DNA of 64,000 nt from Photobacterium sanctipauli. Its GTDB lineage: Bacteria > Pseudomonadota > Gammaproteobacteria > Enterobacterales > Vibrionaceae. The translations under genes were made by a program, and so were the position numbers. The DNA lies in the NCBI RefSeq assembly GCF_003026495.1, contig NZ_PYMA01000001.1:124001-188000 (forward strand). The letters are read 5' to 3'. The stretch's first letter is position 1. Each line of letters starts with the position of its first letter. Shown here one piece after another: positions 18,625-28,093 of this stretch. The notes beneath the pieces are model-generated. The model did no database searches and was not told the DNA's origin. It was given only the letters and a program-made list of their open reading frames with translations.

Positions 18625-19085
18625 TATTTCTCTTAGCCTTTACAGAAACAACCCAAAAATAATAAAAAAACAATCATAGTCCTATTTAATTGCCACCTTA
18701 GTATAACAACTAAAATTAAAGTAAACACTCTATTGTGCGGCGAATTGTTCCCATTACATATAAAATTAAATTATATTTATCTTTAATTTTCCACCACAAT
18801 AAAAAAATTAATATATTTTACATATAAAAACGATAAACATCATCAACTTAGAGAAACTTACACCAAGTAACACTTACCACCCAATCATCACCGAAATTCC
18901 ATCAGAGTCTAAGAGGATGATTAGAGAAACCTGAGATCCACAACCAAAACTAACCAATAAACACAAATAAAAATAAAAAATTAATCATAAAAAATATATG
19001 AATAACACCCTGTTAATCGCTCAGTTGTCAAATTCCTTTCCGTCATGAATAGTATCTCCGCGTCTACTAAGGAATGAATTGCATA
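18625..19085. other. AT-rich intergenic region upstream of the VolA-like gene
   Basis: About 460 bp, strongly A/T rich with several A and T runs. I see no convincing gene; a 16-codon frame at 18999-19046 is too short to support. It carries the promoter region of the methyltransferase (minus) and probably of the lipase gene (plus). Confidence 0.6.
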
Positions 19086-19101
19086 AGTGAAGTAAATCAC
19101 A
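19086..19101 (+). promoter_or_regulatory. CRP-like binding site upstream of the VolA-like lipase
   Basis: AGTGA-AGTAAA-TCACA matches the TGTGA-N6-TCACA consensus at 9 of 10 positions with exact N6 spacing. It lies 58 bp before the lipase start codon, a position compatible with class I or II activation. Inference: the lipase is under catabolite control. Confidence 0.6.
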
Positions 19102-19159
19102 TGCATGGCTCATTAGTCATAACGAGCCTGAACAATAATAATGATGGAGAACAATAACG

Positions 19160-21613
19160 ATGAAACACAGTCGTCTAGCCAAAGCTATATATATAGCACT
19201 GCCCCTTACGCTATTAGCCGGGTGTAATGAACAGAACACAGTAGAACCACAACCTCATGTTCTACAATTTGACCCAGCGAATGGCTTAGTGCCCTACCCT
19301 AACGATATCGTTGGATTTGATGCCGACGGTACACTTAGCATTCCAGGTGAGACTGACTGGGCAAATATTGAAGGCGATAGTGCCAATACATATTGGAACT
19401 TTCTTGGCTCTCAAAAAGGTTGGGGTACATCTGTCCCAATTATTCTGCAGTTTGATCAAGAACCATTTACCTTTATCGACGAAACGACCCTTCAAAGCGG
19501 CGTTAAGATGTTCAAAGAGGTTGACGGCAATTTAACCGAGCTTGAATGGAACACCGACTACCGTGCCATTATTAGCCAATCAGGCACGCTTAATATCGAG
19601 CCGTTGAAGCCATTTGATGAAGCTAGTCGCTATTTTTTTGCTGTTACCACAAATGTAAAAGACGGAGAAGGCAACCCCCTTCTTAGCTCAGATTCTTTTC
19701 TTGGCCTAATGAGCAGTGATGATGAAATGGGCGAGCACCTTCAGCAAGTCATCTCAAGCTTAGGGACTGTCGGCATAGAAGAAGATAGCCTTGTTTATGC
19801 CGCTGATTTCACCACAGGCAGCAGCATTAGCATGCTAAGACCTATCGTGGATAAATACCTTGATGAATACTCGAGCAACACCCGTATCACCTTAGACAGG
19901 CCTGTTGTTCCATATAATGCAAATGAAGTTATTGCTAGCAACCCATTAGTGAAACAGTTCACTGAGATGTTCGAACAGCAAGGCGTCGACGTGCCAAAGC
20001 CCGAGCCAACAACCTTGGAGCCAGATTACATTACCTATGTGGGTACCGTTAATCTACCTAGTTATATGGATAGTCCAGAGCAAGGCGTGAATTGCGACTA
20101 TAACCCTTATGTCGAAAGCATGCAGGGCGATGCGCCTGAAAACATGAATGAATACAGGGTAGCCCCACAAAAATTCTGCCCAGGAGCGTATAGCTTCTTC
20201 CAAACAGATGTGGACGGCCAACCTTCAGGTAAACCTATTTCAGCCGATACGGCAGAAAACATCCATGTTTTCAAAGAACCAAGAAACAACCCAATGAGTA
20301 TCGTAGTCCATATCCCGACAGGTGAAATGCCTGAAGGCGGTTGGCCTGTCATCATGCTTAGCCATGGCTTTGGCGGTAAAAAAGAAGATTCAGCCATGAC
20401 AGCTGAAACGCTAGCACCAGAAGGGTATGTCGTCGTCGCTATTGACACCCCGATGCATGGTGAGCGAATGCCTGATATCGACCATGATGGTGAAGCCGAT
20501 CTCACCGCAACCAAACGCCGAACTGATTACGCTAGCCCAGAGAACCTACTAACCACGTCAGGGTTTATGTGGCAGCTTTCATTGGATTACCTTGCCATCC
20601 GTATGGCAATTACCAATGGTATAGAGCTTGATGACGGCAGCATTCTTCAAGTTAATAACCAAGACGTGCATATGTCTGGCGGCTCGCTAGGCGGTATTCA
20701 CAGTACGATTATCTCAAGCCTTATTCGAGATACTCAAGAGCGTCACTCATTCTTTGCGAACGCACTAGATATTCGAACCACCACGCTAAACGTACCAGGC
20801 GGTGGTGTAGCTTCAGTATTGATGCAATCTCCAGGCCTCAAGCCTGAACTAAAAGCCGATATTTTGGATAGTGCCGCATTCCGCCTCTTCATGGCTGAGC
20901 AGTTAGGCTACTACAACCCAGTCACCCAGCTAAGCTTTGAAGAAAAAGTGGCCGCACTGGATGAAGTCGATAAATACCGCGCATCCTTTAGTAGCGAAGA
21001 AGAATTCGCAGCCTATGAGGAAGAGATCTGGCAGAAGTTTGAAAAACCGGCTGAGGTTGTTTATCAATCAATTACAGATCCAAACGATCCGATTAACTTT
21101 GCTAAAGAGCTAGCTAAATATAAAGATGAGCCAATCTTGCTCAATGAAGGGGTTGGTGATGGTTCTAACGAAATCAAACTCCCTGATGTTGCACTCGCGC
21201 TGGCAACAGACGGCAATGAGTTTAACCCAGGTGACTTTATCATTGTTAACCAAACCCAAGAGATGCCACTAGGAGGGACAGATCCACTCATCCGAGTCTT
21301 GGAATTAGACCTTCTTACTGGAGACATGAACGAAGATGATGTAGCAGTGAGAGGAGCCGGACGATACGGTTACGCCAACCACCTTACGCCATTTATTCCG
21401 CTGCCACTGGCTTTAGTTGACCCAGACTTGCTGCCTAATGATGCGGCTTCTCATAGGAGTATGATGCATGGGATGACGACATTCTTAAACTCAAAAGGTA
21501 AATCTGTCGAGGTTAAAAATGTTGGCACGACCAATGGCGATGCACTGATACTTGCCCCTGAAATGCTCCCTGAGCAGCCTGAATACAAAGATGGAGGCTT
21601 GTTCGGAGGCTAA
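19160..21613 (+). CDS. Surface lysophospholipase/lipase lipoprotein (VolA / Pla-1/cef family)
   Basis: An 817-residue lipoprotein. The N-terminal signal ends in a lipobox 'LTLLAGC' (Cys-22). The protein matches the Vibrio VolA / Pla-1/cef lipase family, whose members are surface-exposed and release fatty acids from lysophosphatidylcholine. Seen: N-terminal module 'FDPANGLVPYPNDIVGFDAD', Ig-like region to about residue 270, then an alpha/beta hydrolase: oxyanion strand 'WPVIMLSHGFGGKKED', 'VVAIDTPMHGERMP', nucleophile elbow 'MSGGSLGGIHSTI' (G-x-S-x-G), and a C-terminal His candidate in 'SHRSMMHGMTTFL'. The length fits. The gene stands alone, behind a CRP-like site and before a strong terminator, next to two other exported hydrolases. 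Confident on family; the substrate is from family knowledge. Confidence 0.9.
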   Translation: MKHSRLAKAIYIALPLTLLAGCNEQNTVEPQPHVLQFDPANGLVPYPNDIVGFDADGTLSIPGETDWANIEGDSANTYWNFLGSQKGWGTSVPIILQFDQEPFTFIDETTLQSGVKMFKEVDGNLTELEWNTDYRAIISQSGTLNIEPLKPFDEASRYFFAVTTNVKDGEGNPLLSSDSFLGLMSSDDEMGEHLQQVISSLGTVGIEEDSLVYAADFTTGSSISMLRPIVDKYLDEYSSNTRITLDRPVVPYNANEVIASNPLVKQFTEMFEQQGVDVPKPEPTTLEPDYITYVGTVNLPSYMDSPEQGVNCDYNPYVESMQGDAPENMNEYRVAPQKFCPGAYSFFQTDVDGQPSGKPISADTAENIHVFKEPRNNPMSIVVHIPTGEMPEGGWPVIMLSHGFGGKKEDSAMTAETLAPEGYVVVAIDTPMHGERMPDIDHDGEADLTATKRRTDYASPENLLTTSGFMWQLSLDYLAIRMAITNGIELDDGSILQVNNQDVHMSGGSLGGIHSTIISSLIRDTQERHSFFANALDIRTTTLNVPGGGVASVLMQSPGLKPELKADILDSAAFRLFMAEQLGYYNPVTQLSFEEKVAALDEVDKYRASFSSEEEFAAYEEEIWQKFEKPAEVVYQSITDPNDPINFAKELAKYKDEPILLNEGVGDGSNEIKLPDVALALATDGNEFNPGDFIIVNQTQEMPLGGTDPLIRVLELDLLTGDMNEDDVAVRGAGRYGYANHLTPFIPLPLALVDPDLLPNDAASHRSMMHGMTTFLNSKGKSVEVKNVGTTNGDALILAPEMLPEQPEYKDGGLFGG

Positions 21614-21624
21614 ACTCAACGATA

Positions 21625-21655
21625 AAAACAGGGCAGATTCTGCCCTGTTTTCCTT
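21625..21655 (+). terminator. Terminator of the VolA-like gene
   Basis: Perfect 11-bp arms AAAACAGGGCA-gattc-TGCCCTGTTTT followed by CCTT. The A-run on the other side means it could also stop the convergent protease transcript. Confidence 0.82.
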
Positions 21656-21677
21656 ATCTAACCATCACAGCTAAGTA

Positions 21678-23678
21678 TTATTCGCAGTCAGGATCGACGG
21701 CGATACGCCATACATCCCACTCATTGCCAGTCGACCCTGGTTCATTATTTTGTGTCCACCAATGGGCCTCCCATAGCTCATCTGCCCATCTAACAACTTC
21801 ACCACCATAGTAGATCTTATTTGGCTCCCAGCTAGGACAAAGGTTCCCACTTGACTCAGGAAGATGACTGATACTCAGCTCAACGCTGTCATTTAACGAG
21901 CCATCTGATACAACTAGGCCAAAAACATAATCTATCGGCTCTTGTGTTGAAGAAAACTGTACCAAGGTATCAATACTATTTGCATTAACAATCACTGCTT
22001 GCGGGGTTGAAGGTGATACCTGCTGCCAGTGATAGCTCAATGGGTCGCCATCTGCATCAGACGACTGATGCGCCGATAAAGTGATGTTACCCTCACCAAC
22101 GAGCTCAGTCGCACTTGCCGTTGCTACCGCAATAGGCGCAGACTGCGAACCTGAATCAGGGCTGTGAAGAATAGCGACTTCATCGGTATCGTTAAGCTCG
22201 CCATCAGAAACTTGCAAGCTGAAGCGATAATTCACAGGCTCAGTTGTAGAATCAAAATGAACAAAAGTGTTTTGTGAACTGGCTACCTCAATGTTGGCAA
22301 CGGGCGATATTGGTGACACCTGCTGCCAGAGATATGTTAGGGCATCACCATCAGGATCTGTCGACTGATTGCCAACAAGGCTTACCGTACCAGCCCCAAT
22401 GACTTCGGAGACACTTGCACTCGCAACAGCATCCGGCGCACCTTGTTGAGGGCCAGCATCATAGTTTACGTACAATAAACGATTAGGTGAGCCCGCACCG
22501 ATATCCTTTAACACCCCTTGTGTTGCGTCACTAAGTAATGCCTGTTTGACTTCACTGGCCATCGCATGGGGGTGCTTTTCAAGATAGAGCGCCACAGCGC
22601 CAGCCACAAGCGGTGTGGCCATCGATGTACCTCCCATATATGTATAACCGCCACCATTTCTTGCCGACTTGATGTTAGAACCCGGTGCAAAAATATCGAC
22701 ACAATCGCCATAATTCGACGCCCATGAACCATTACTACGATAATCACTGCTATCGGTAGAACCAACAGTTATGGCTGCTGGGGCCTTAGGTGAAGGGATA
22801 CAAGCATCTTTACCGTTATTACCCGCAGAATTGGCAAACTGAATATTCTGCTGCGTGACCAAATTTTGAACTGCCACATCAAGCGGAGGAAAACTAGAGT
22901 TGCCTATGCTGTAATTAACGACAGCAGGCTTACTTGCATTCTCCATCACCCACTCCACAGCATCTAAGGAAAGAGCACCTGTTGTTTTGTTATTGCAATC
23001 GAGTATTTTAACGGAATAAATATCAGCATCAGGGGCGAGCCCCACCGTTTTACCCGCGGCAGTACCAGCGACATGCGTTCCGTGACCATGGCAATCAGAA
23101 GCATTGCCATCGTCATCAACAAAGTCATACGCAGAAAAGGCTCGACCATTAAACTCGGGATGATCAAAGTCGATACCAGAGTCAATCACATAAATAGACA
23201 CACCTTTCCCTGTACTATTAGCATTGAATAAGTCATCAAGGGGAAGGTATCGCTGGTCTACCCTATCAATTCCCAACGGGATATCATTATCACCATAAAA
23301 GTAAACATCGGGATACACCGCTTTCACCCCTGCCAATTTAGACAAGCGGCTAGCTTCTTCCTCTGTTAGATTCGCTGAAAATCCTTCCAACACCTTTTCA
23401 TAAACAGTTGAGAGTGACTGGCGAGCTTCAATATCGCGTTTTTCTATTGTTCTTTGGTAGGCACCTGATTCAGTTTGTTGTGCTTCACTAATTAGGCTAA
23501 GTGCGATGTCTTCAATATTACGACTTCCCCTTGCCATCACTGCTGGTTGCGGCTCAAGTAAAATGATGTACGAGCCCTCGACAATCTCCTGACCAGCCAA
23601 TGACTGTACTTCTGCTGATATATTTGGCACAACCAAATTGGAAGCGGCAAACAATAACGACATTAACTTTAAGCGCAT
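21678..23678 (-). CDS. Secreted subtilisin-like serine protease with chitin-binding tail
   Basis: A 666-residue S8 (proteinase-K-like) protease. Signal peptide about 1-22; inhibitor-I9 propeptide about 33-128; catalytic domain about 135-405 with Asp-166 ('YVIDSGID'), His-199 ('HGTHVAGT'), oxyanion Asn-287 ('SAGNNG') and Ser-352 ('GGTSMATP'). Two tandem 95-residue PKD/REJ-like repeats follow (about 414-505 and 513-605), each with 'DxDGDxLxYxWQQVSP' and 'SDGxLND'. A CBM5/12 chitin-binding module ends the protein (about 614-662; 'CPSWEPNKIYYGGEVV', 'WEAHWWTQNNEPG'). It probably acts outside the cell on proteins in chitinous material. All catalytic residues are present. Confidence 0.93.
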   Translation of the reverse strand: MRLKLMSLLFAASNLVVPNISAEVQSLAGQEIVEGSYIILLEPQPAVMARGSRNIEDIALSLISEAQQTESGAYQRTIEKRDIEARQSLSTVYEKVLEGFSANLTEEEASRLSKLAGVKAVYPDVYFYGDNDIPLGIDRVDQRYLPLDDLFNANSTGKGVSIYVIDSGIDFDHPEFNGRAFSAYDFVDDDGNASDCHGHGTHVAGTAAGKTVGLAPDADIYSVKILDCNNKTTGALSLDAVEWVMENASKPAVVNYSIGNSSFPPLDVAVQNLVTQQNIQFANSAGNNGKDACIPSPKAPAAITVGSTDSSDYRSNGSWASNYGDCVDIFAPGSNIKSARNGGGYTYMGGTSMATPLVAGAVALYLEKHPHAMASEVKQALLSDATQGVLKDIGAGSPNRLLYVNYDAGPQQGAPDAVASASVSEVIGAGTVSLVGNQSTDPDGDALTYLWQQVSPISPVANIEVASSQNTFVHFDSTTEPVNYRFSLQVSDGELNDTDEVAILHSPDSGSQSAPIAVATASATELVGEGNITLSAHQSSDADGDPLSYHWQQVSPSTPQAVIVNANSIDTLVQFSSTQEPIDYVFGLVVSDGSLNDSVELSISHLPESSGNLCPSWEPNKIYYGGEVVRWADELWEAHWWTQNNEPGSTGNEWDVWRIAVDPDCE

Positions 23679-23762
23679 TTTCTTTTCCTTAAGATAAGTT
23701 AGTTAACAAGTTACGTGTGATAGTGAAGTTCAATAGCAACTATTGAAATCATGAGTGTATTT

Positions 23763-23799
23763 ATATCCACCACCACCTTTTACAGGTGGTGGTGGATAT
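23763..23799 (-). terminator. Perfect 16-bp hairpin after the lyase-like gene
   Basis: ATATCCACCACCACCT-tttac-AGGTGGTGGTGGATAT, fully paired with a 5-nt loop. It lies 33 bp after the minus-strand stop codon and is followed on that strand by AAATACAC, so the T-tail is poor. It probably ends the lyase-like transcript before the protease gene. Confidence 0.65.
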
Positions 23800-23832
23800 T
23801 TACTCCATTTCTATATGGTTACTAATTAGAAA

Positions 23833-26682
23833 TTAATTAATGCTTATATATTCAAAACTCGGTCCTTCCTCTTGATTAAATTTAACCTGTAAATATTGAT
23901 TATCATCATAAGGAATACGAACGGTATTATTCGTACTAGAGTGGTTATCAACACTAATGCCGTTGATAAAAGCGTCTAAATTCTTGTCACTATAAATAGG
24001 GATAATGAGTGAAATCATCGTAAAGGTTTCGCCGGGCACCAACGGTTTCGACGCACTTAGCCATTCCCGATTAGCCGGGTCATCGGGGTTTTCAGCAAGG
24101 TTAATATTTGTATTGTCGGGAACAGAAGCAAATATAACGAGTGTATCTAACGTTTCTTTTTCACCAGCAGGCAACGAATGAGGTAGCATCTTACTTTGCC
24201 CGCGAAGCAATACCCAATTTTCACCGACTAAAGATTTTTGTTGCGGTAAAACCTGATATAAAGCACCGCCATTATGACCGCCTGGATAAGTCGTAGCTGA
24301 TGATATGGTATCTGACACTACGGTAATACCATTATGTAATAATACCACTTGGCGCTTAGCCCCAACGCCTGAGTATTGGTACCTGTGATAATCGGCAAAG
24401 CCATAGGCTGCTTCTGCCGAAAGAGATTGAACACCATAGCTATCTATCACATAACCTGACTGTTGGTTATATTGCATGACCTCCTCAAACTCGACAGGAT
24501 ACCCAGGTGCAGAAATTTCTTTGGCTGGATAAGGCGCATTAGGGTATGTGTATTCCGAAGGGTTAATATAAATCCCATTATTTTTATTCGCTTCCGACCA
24601 GCGCTTAATTCTCGATATTGTATGAGCACCATTATAGTTATGGACATCTATACCTAAGCGAAGGTCCTGACCCGCTTTATGTTGGGTATAACTTAGGTTC
24701 ATCATCAGAAAAGGGGCTCTAGGATGGTGGCCCGTCGAAACCATAAGCTTATCTTGCACTTCTACATAGTTTGTATCACCACGGCCTAATAACAAACCAT
24801 CATAGGCACAGCAAGATGTGATACGCTTTGTAACTCTTGCTACCGTGTCTTCTGCGCTTGGCTTCGCTAAGGTTATCTCAGCTGCATCAATACCCATCGG
24901 CCAAATATCCGCTTTATAAGAGTCGGCGGCGAATGGACCTTGCTGATGGAGATAAAACGCCTCATATTTTCTCGCCACATATAAGTAAAATGGGTTATTC
25001 CACAATTGGTAACCTAGCTTTAAATCCCAATGCAATGCTCTACCAGCGGATATACGCATCTGTCCATTAGAGTTTTTCTCCATCGACTTGCCCCATTTGG
25101 CAGACTGACCACTATTCATTACGGTACGAGCCATTCGATCCATATTCCGCTCAAGGTGTTCTGAATCGATGACTTCACTCTCTCTTCCGTGTCTCAAAGC
25201 AATATTCAGAATGATATGGAATCCGGTTCCAGCACCATAGTGTGGGGAGTTGTCATTTTCATAGGATATCTGAGTAACATTTTCCCAAAATGCATCAAAG
25301 GCTGTTTTTACTTTAGGGAATAGGCTGCTCTCTTGATACAGTAAGCTGATTGTCGAAGCCACATCCATGGCAAAGACTTCTTTATTATAACCAGTCGTAT
25401 AGTACGCATTATCATAATAAGGTGCTGTACCTTCTATATAGTTACTCACGAACTCTTCGAATTGAGTACGGAAGCTAATAGCTTCAGGTGAATCACTATG
25501 AAACGTATCCAACACATACAGCCCCCAGGCATAGTCCATATACCTCCTGATTGGCGTAACCTGCTTTAGATCATTTATCTTACCGTTACTGGCTTCAATA
25601 ACGTCTATTGCTTCCAGACGTTTTCGCTCTCCTTCTTCATGAAAACGTTGAACAACCTCTGCCTTCCACTCAGGGTAATAAGCATCTTCAGTAATCAAAG
25701 TAATGAGAGTACGGAGAGCACTTTTTGCATCGTCTTGGCTATTATTTTCTGAAATTAACTCGTCAATAACTAGCGAGGCATTGCCAACCGCATTTTGCTG
25801 TTCTACATAGTCAAGGTAACCGCTATAAACTTCTAATAGCCCCTCTTCCCTAGCTAAAACTTCATCATCACTTTCCGAGCTAGGAACATAGTCCATAGGA
25901 AAGATCGATCCAGTGATGGCTTCAGCTTCTGTGTCCGAGTTAGGAAGCTCATCAAGATCGTTGCTATCACCATCTTTTCCTATTTCAGCAACATCAAGGT
26001 TGTGAACATGACTAAAAACAAAACGATCGATCGCATAACCTTTTTCACGGTCTTGGATAGTAAAGCTGAGCTTTTTTCCAACATCATCTTCCGATACCTC
26101 AAAGTTATGCTTCGTATTAAACCAGAAAAATTTCCCCTCAGAAGGATTGGTGACTGGATTTGACCCCACACTGCTGTTTTGATCGGTGCGTGTCCCATGC
26201 TTCTTATAAGTTTCGCCACCAAAACCTGTCACGAAAAAAAAAGAGTCCTCACCACCATATGACTCTGCCCCTCCTTTTTCAAACATCGAGCGGCGATAGT
26301 ACAACCGATAGGTACCCGGAGCATTAAACACGAGCTTATATTCAACCGTCGATCTTTTTTGTCCTAAGTCATAACGCATATCAGCTAACAATGCACTGCC
26401 ATTTGATGCCAAAAACTCACCGTTTTCAGGCAGAACATCACTGCCAAAGTCAGAAATAAATTCATTAACGGAGACAATATTAAAACCATCACTCTCTCCC
26501 TTATGCCTAATAATACTGCTATATCCCTCAGCTTCGAAAGCAATATGGCTTTGTTCAACCCCTTGGTAGTAAGCCGCATTTGCTGTAACACTACAAGACA
26601 TAAAACTAAAAACTAATAATACTGAACAACTATTTATTCCACGCATAATTAAGTCCAAACTCCTTTTTAATATATTTAACAT
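23833..26682 (-). CDS. Large secreted protein, likely CBM-bearing polysaccharide lyase
   Basis: A 949-residue exported protein. A signal peptide is seen (about residues 13-36, ending 'SVTANA'). Residues about 38-230 form a carbohydrate-binding-like beta-sandwich of the CBM6/35 type: 'HIAFEAEGYSSI' opening, 'APGTYRLYYRRS' and closing 'GYAIDRFVFSH'. The middle (about 290-620) is all-helical and looks like an alpha/alpha toroid; the C-terminal third is beta-rich ('LRLGIDVHNYNGAHTISR', 'HNGITVVSDTIS'), the architecture of chondroitin/hyaluronan/alginate-type lyases. Typical PL8 catalytic blocks are not seen, so the family is left open. AAGGAG lies 13 nt before a second in-frame ATG at 26646, which may be the real start. 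The sulfatase/GH88 locus at 33.5-41 kb would fit its products. Confidence 0.68.
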   Translation of the reverse strand: MLNILKRSLDLIMRGINSCSVLLVFSFMSCSVTANAAYYQGVEQSHIAFEAEGYSSIIRHKGESDGFNIVSVNEFISDFGSDVLPENGEFLASNGSALLADMRYDLGQKRSTVEYKLVFNAPGTYRLYYRRSMFEKGGAESYGGEDSFFFVTGFGGETYKKHGTRTDQNSSVGSNPVTNPSEGKFFWFNTKHNFEVSEDDVGKKLSFTIQDREKGYAIDRFVFSHVHNLDVAEIGKDGDSNDLDELPNSDTEAEAITGSIFPMDYVPSSESDDEVLAREEGLLEVYSGYLDYVEQQNAVGNASLVIDELISENNSQDDAKSALRTLITLITEDAYYPEWKAEVVQRFHEEGERKRLEAIDVIEASNGKINDLKQVTPIRRYMDYAWGLYVLDTFHSDSPEAISFRTQFEEFVSNYIEGTAPYYDNAYYTTGYNKEVFAMDVASTISLLYQESSLFPKVKTAFDAFWENVTQISYENDNSPHYGAGTGFHIILNIALRHGRESEVIDSEHLERNMDRMARTVMNSGQSAKWGKSMEKNSNGQMRISAGRALHWDLKLGYQLWNNPFYLYVARKYEAFYLHQQGPFAADSYKADIWPMGIDAAEITLAKPSAEDTVARVTKRITSCCAYDGLLLGRGDTNYVEVQDKLMVSTGHHPRAPFLMMNLSYTQHKAGQDLRLGIDVHNYNGAHTISRIKRWSEANKNNGIYINPSEYTYPNAPYPAKEISAPGYPVEFEEVMQYNQQSGYVIDSYGVQSLSAEAAYGFADYHRYQYSGVGAKRQVVLLHNGITVVSDTISSATTYPGGHNGGALYQVLPQQKSLVGENWVLLRGQSKMLPHSLPAGEKETLDTLVIFASVPDNTNINLAENPDDPANREWLSASKPLVPGETFTMISLIIPIYSDKNLDAFINGISVDNHSSTNNTVRIPYDDNQYLQVKFNQEEGPSFEYISIN

Positions 26683-27061
26683 AGCACTCAGTCAGTACTA
26701 CAAACAAAATTAAATCACTTTATTTAACAAAACAAACAGCCATTTAATTGACACAAAAATAGGAAGTGAGACAAAAAATCAATAAAATAGTGAAATAACC
26801 CAACTGTTATTTGCTAGTTAGTACAAACACACGTAAAACAACCATCACAGATATAATAAAAGAAAACAAATAAAAGTTAAAACTGACAAATAACACTCCA
26901 GATCTAATAGCAAACAAAATGAGTCCGCCTCATAAAACTTATAAAAAACATAAAAAATCAAACATTGATTACTGAAATACCATTATTAAATTTAAAAGTG
27001 TGAACCCTCATGATTTTCGACACTTCATTTACTTTTATGACGGTATAACTGAACTATCAAC
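26683..27061. other. AT-rich region upstream of the lyase-like gene
   Basis: About 380 bp with high A/T content and several A-runs. I see no gene, no clean CRP site and no copy of the palindromic operator found at 41115. It must hold the promoter of the lyase-like gene on the minus strand. Confidence 0.5.
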
Positions 27062-27260
27062 AACTGAGGAGGTAATATGAAGCAATCAATTATGTGCATC
27101 ATGGCCATTTATACAATCGTGCCATGGTAGCAAAGGCCTTGGTAACGGCATCATGTCGAACAACCTTGCCGTTACACCAGATAATATTTACGAAGAAGTG
27201 ACCAGCCCAATGCGCTTAAAAATGGCGTTGATCGGGTATGTACGTGATGGCGGCATCTAA
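27062..27260 (+). pseudogene. Frameshifted small gene (about 60 codons), function unknown
   Basis: A very strong ribosome binding site (GAGGAGG) precedes an ATG at 27077, but its frame ends after 17 codons. One base later the frame starting at 27079 reads 'EAINYVHHGHLYNRAMVAKA' and continues to about 27141; from there the frame one base back reads 'GNGIMSNNLAVTPDNIYEEV', then 'TSPMRLKMALIGYVRDGGI', to a TAA at 27258-27260. Restoring one base after the start codon and one near 27141 would give a single small protein of about 60 residues. I do not recognise the family. It converges on the DUF899 gene, 4 bp away. Sequencing error is an alternative to true decay. Confidence 0.5.
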
Positions 27261-27264
27261 ATCA

Positions 27265-27966
27265 CTATGCTCCATACTCATCTTTGCGGCGAAGCCAGTA
27301 CATATTTCGACCGGCTTCGTCCCTACCCTTCGGCACCATATCCAGCAGGTCGTATGCCGTCATAACTTTTTCAAGCCCACGCCCATAAACAGAATAGGTG
27401 TGGTAGATATCACCATTGTCATCACGCACAAATGCACTCATTCCAGGCGCTTCTTTGCATGGAAAAGCAGTATGATCTTTATAATTGTATGTAGCTGATT
27501 GATTGGCTAACTCTTCATCAGAAAAAGAGACATCAAAATCTCTATTGAACGTTGAACCGTGCGAAGACACCCACTCAAATTGCCATTTCATTCGCTGCTT
27601 GTAACTTAGCAATTTCTCAATCGGTGCAATAGAGACCGCAGCGAATACCGTATCTCGCTCAGCCAAGTGTACAACGGCGGGATCAATATGATCGGCCATA
27701 AATGAGCATGACTTACACCCTGCCTCCCAGTCTTCCTGAAACATGAAATGTTGCACAATTAACTGGGACTTAGAACCGAAAAGCTCTAACAATGTTACTG
27801 CCCCATTTTCACCGGTGAAAACATAGTCTTTTTCAACTTTCACCCAAGGTAAAGCCTGCCGTTCGCGAGTAATTTCATCACGTAATCGTGAATATTGCTT
27901 TTCCTTTATTAACAATGCTTTTCGTGCTTCCAGCCAAGCTTTTCTCGTTACCACGTTGCTACTCAT
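27265..27966 (-). CDS. DUF899 thioredoxin-like family protein
   Basis: A 233-residue soluble protein of the DUF899 (AhpC/TSA-like) family. Family marks: 'VTRKAWLEARKALLIKEKQ' and 'RERQALPWVKVEKDYVF' at the N-terminus, 'LIVQHFMFQEDWEAGCKSCS' with a CxxC pair at the thioredoxin active-site position, and a C-terminal 'YDLLDMVPKGRDEAG' with 'YWLRRKDEY'. Members are abundant in proteobacteria and actinobacteria and are presumed redox proteins, but no substrate is established. It is monocistronic, with its promoter facing the HAD gene region. Confidence 0.9.
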   Translation of the reverse strand: MSSNVVTRKAWLEARKALLIKEKQYSRLRDEITRERQALPWVKVEKDYVFTGENGAVTLLELFGSKSQLIVQHFMFQEDWEAGCKSCSFMADHIDPAVVHLAERDTVFAAVSIAPIEKLLSYKQRMKWQFEWVSSHGSTFNRDFDVSFSDEELANQSATYNYKDHTAFPCKEAPGMSAFVRDDNGDIYHTYSVYGRGLEKVMTAYDLLDMVPKGRDEAGRNMYWLRRKDEYGA

Positions 27967-28093
27967 ACTTTACCTCTACCACATCATTATCTATGACAAA
28001 ACTCATGATCAAAACTCTAGTAACCCAGATAAGTATGGCAAATGACGAGACGCTCACTTTCATGTTGAAGTAGCAGCGCGTATTTAAGCAAAC

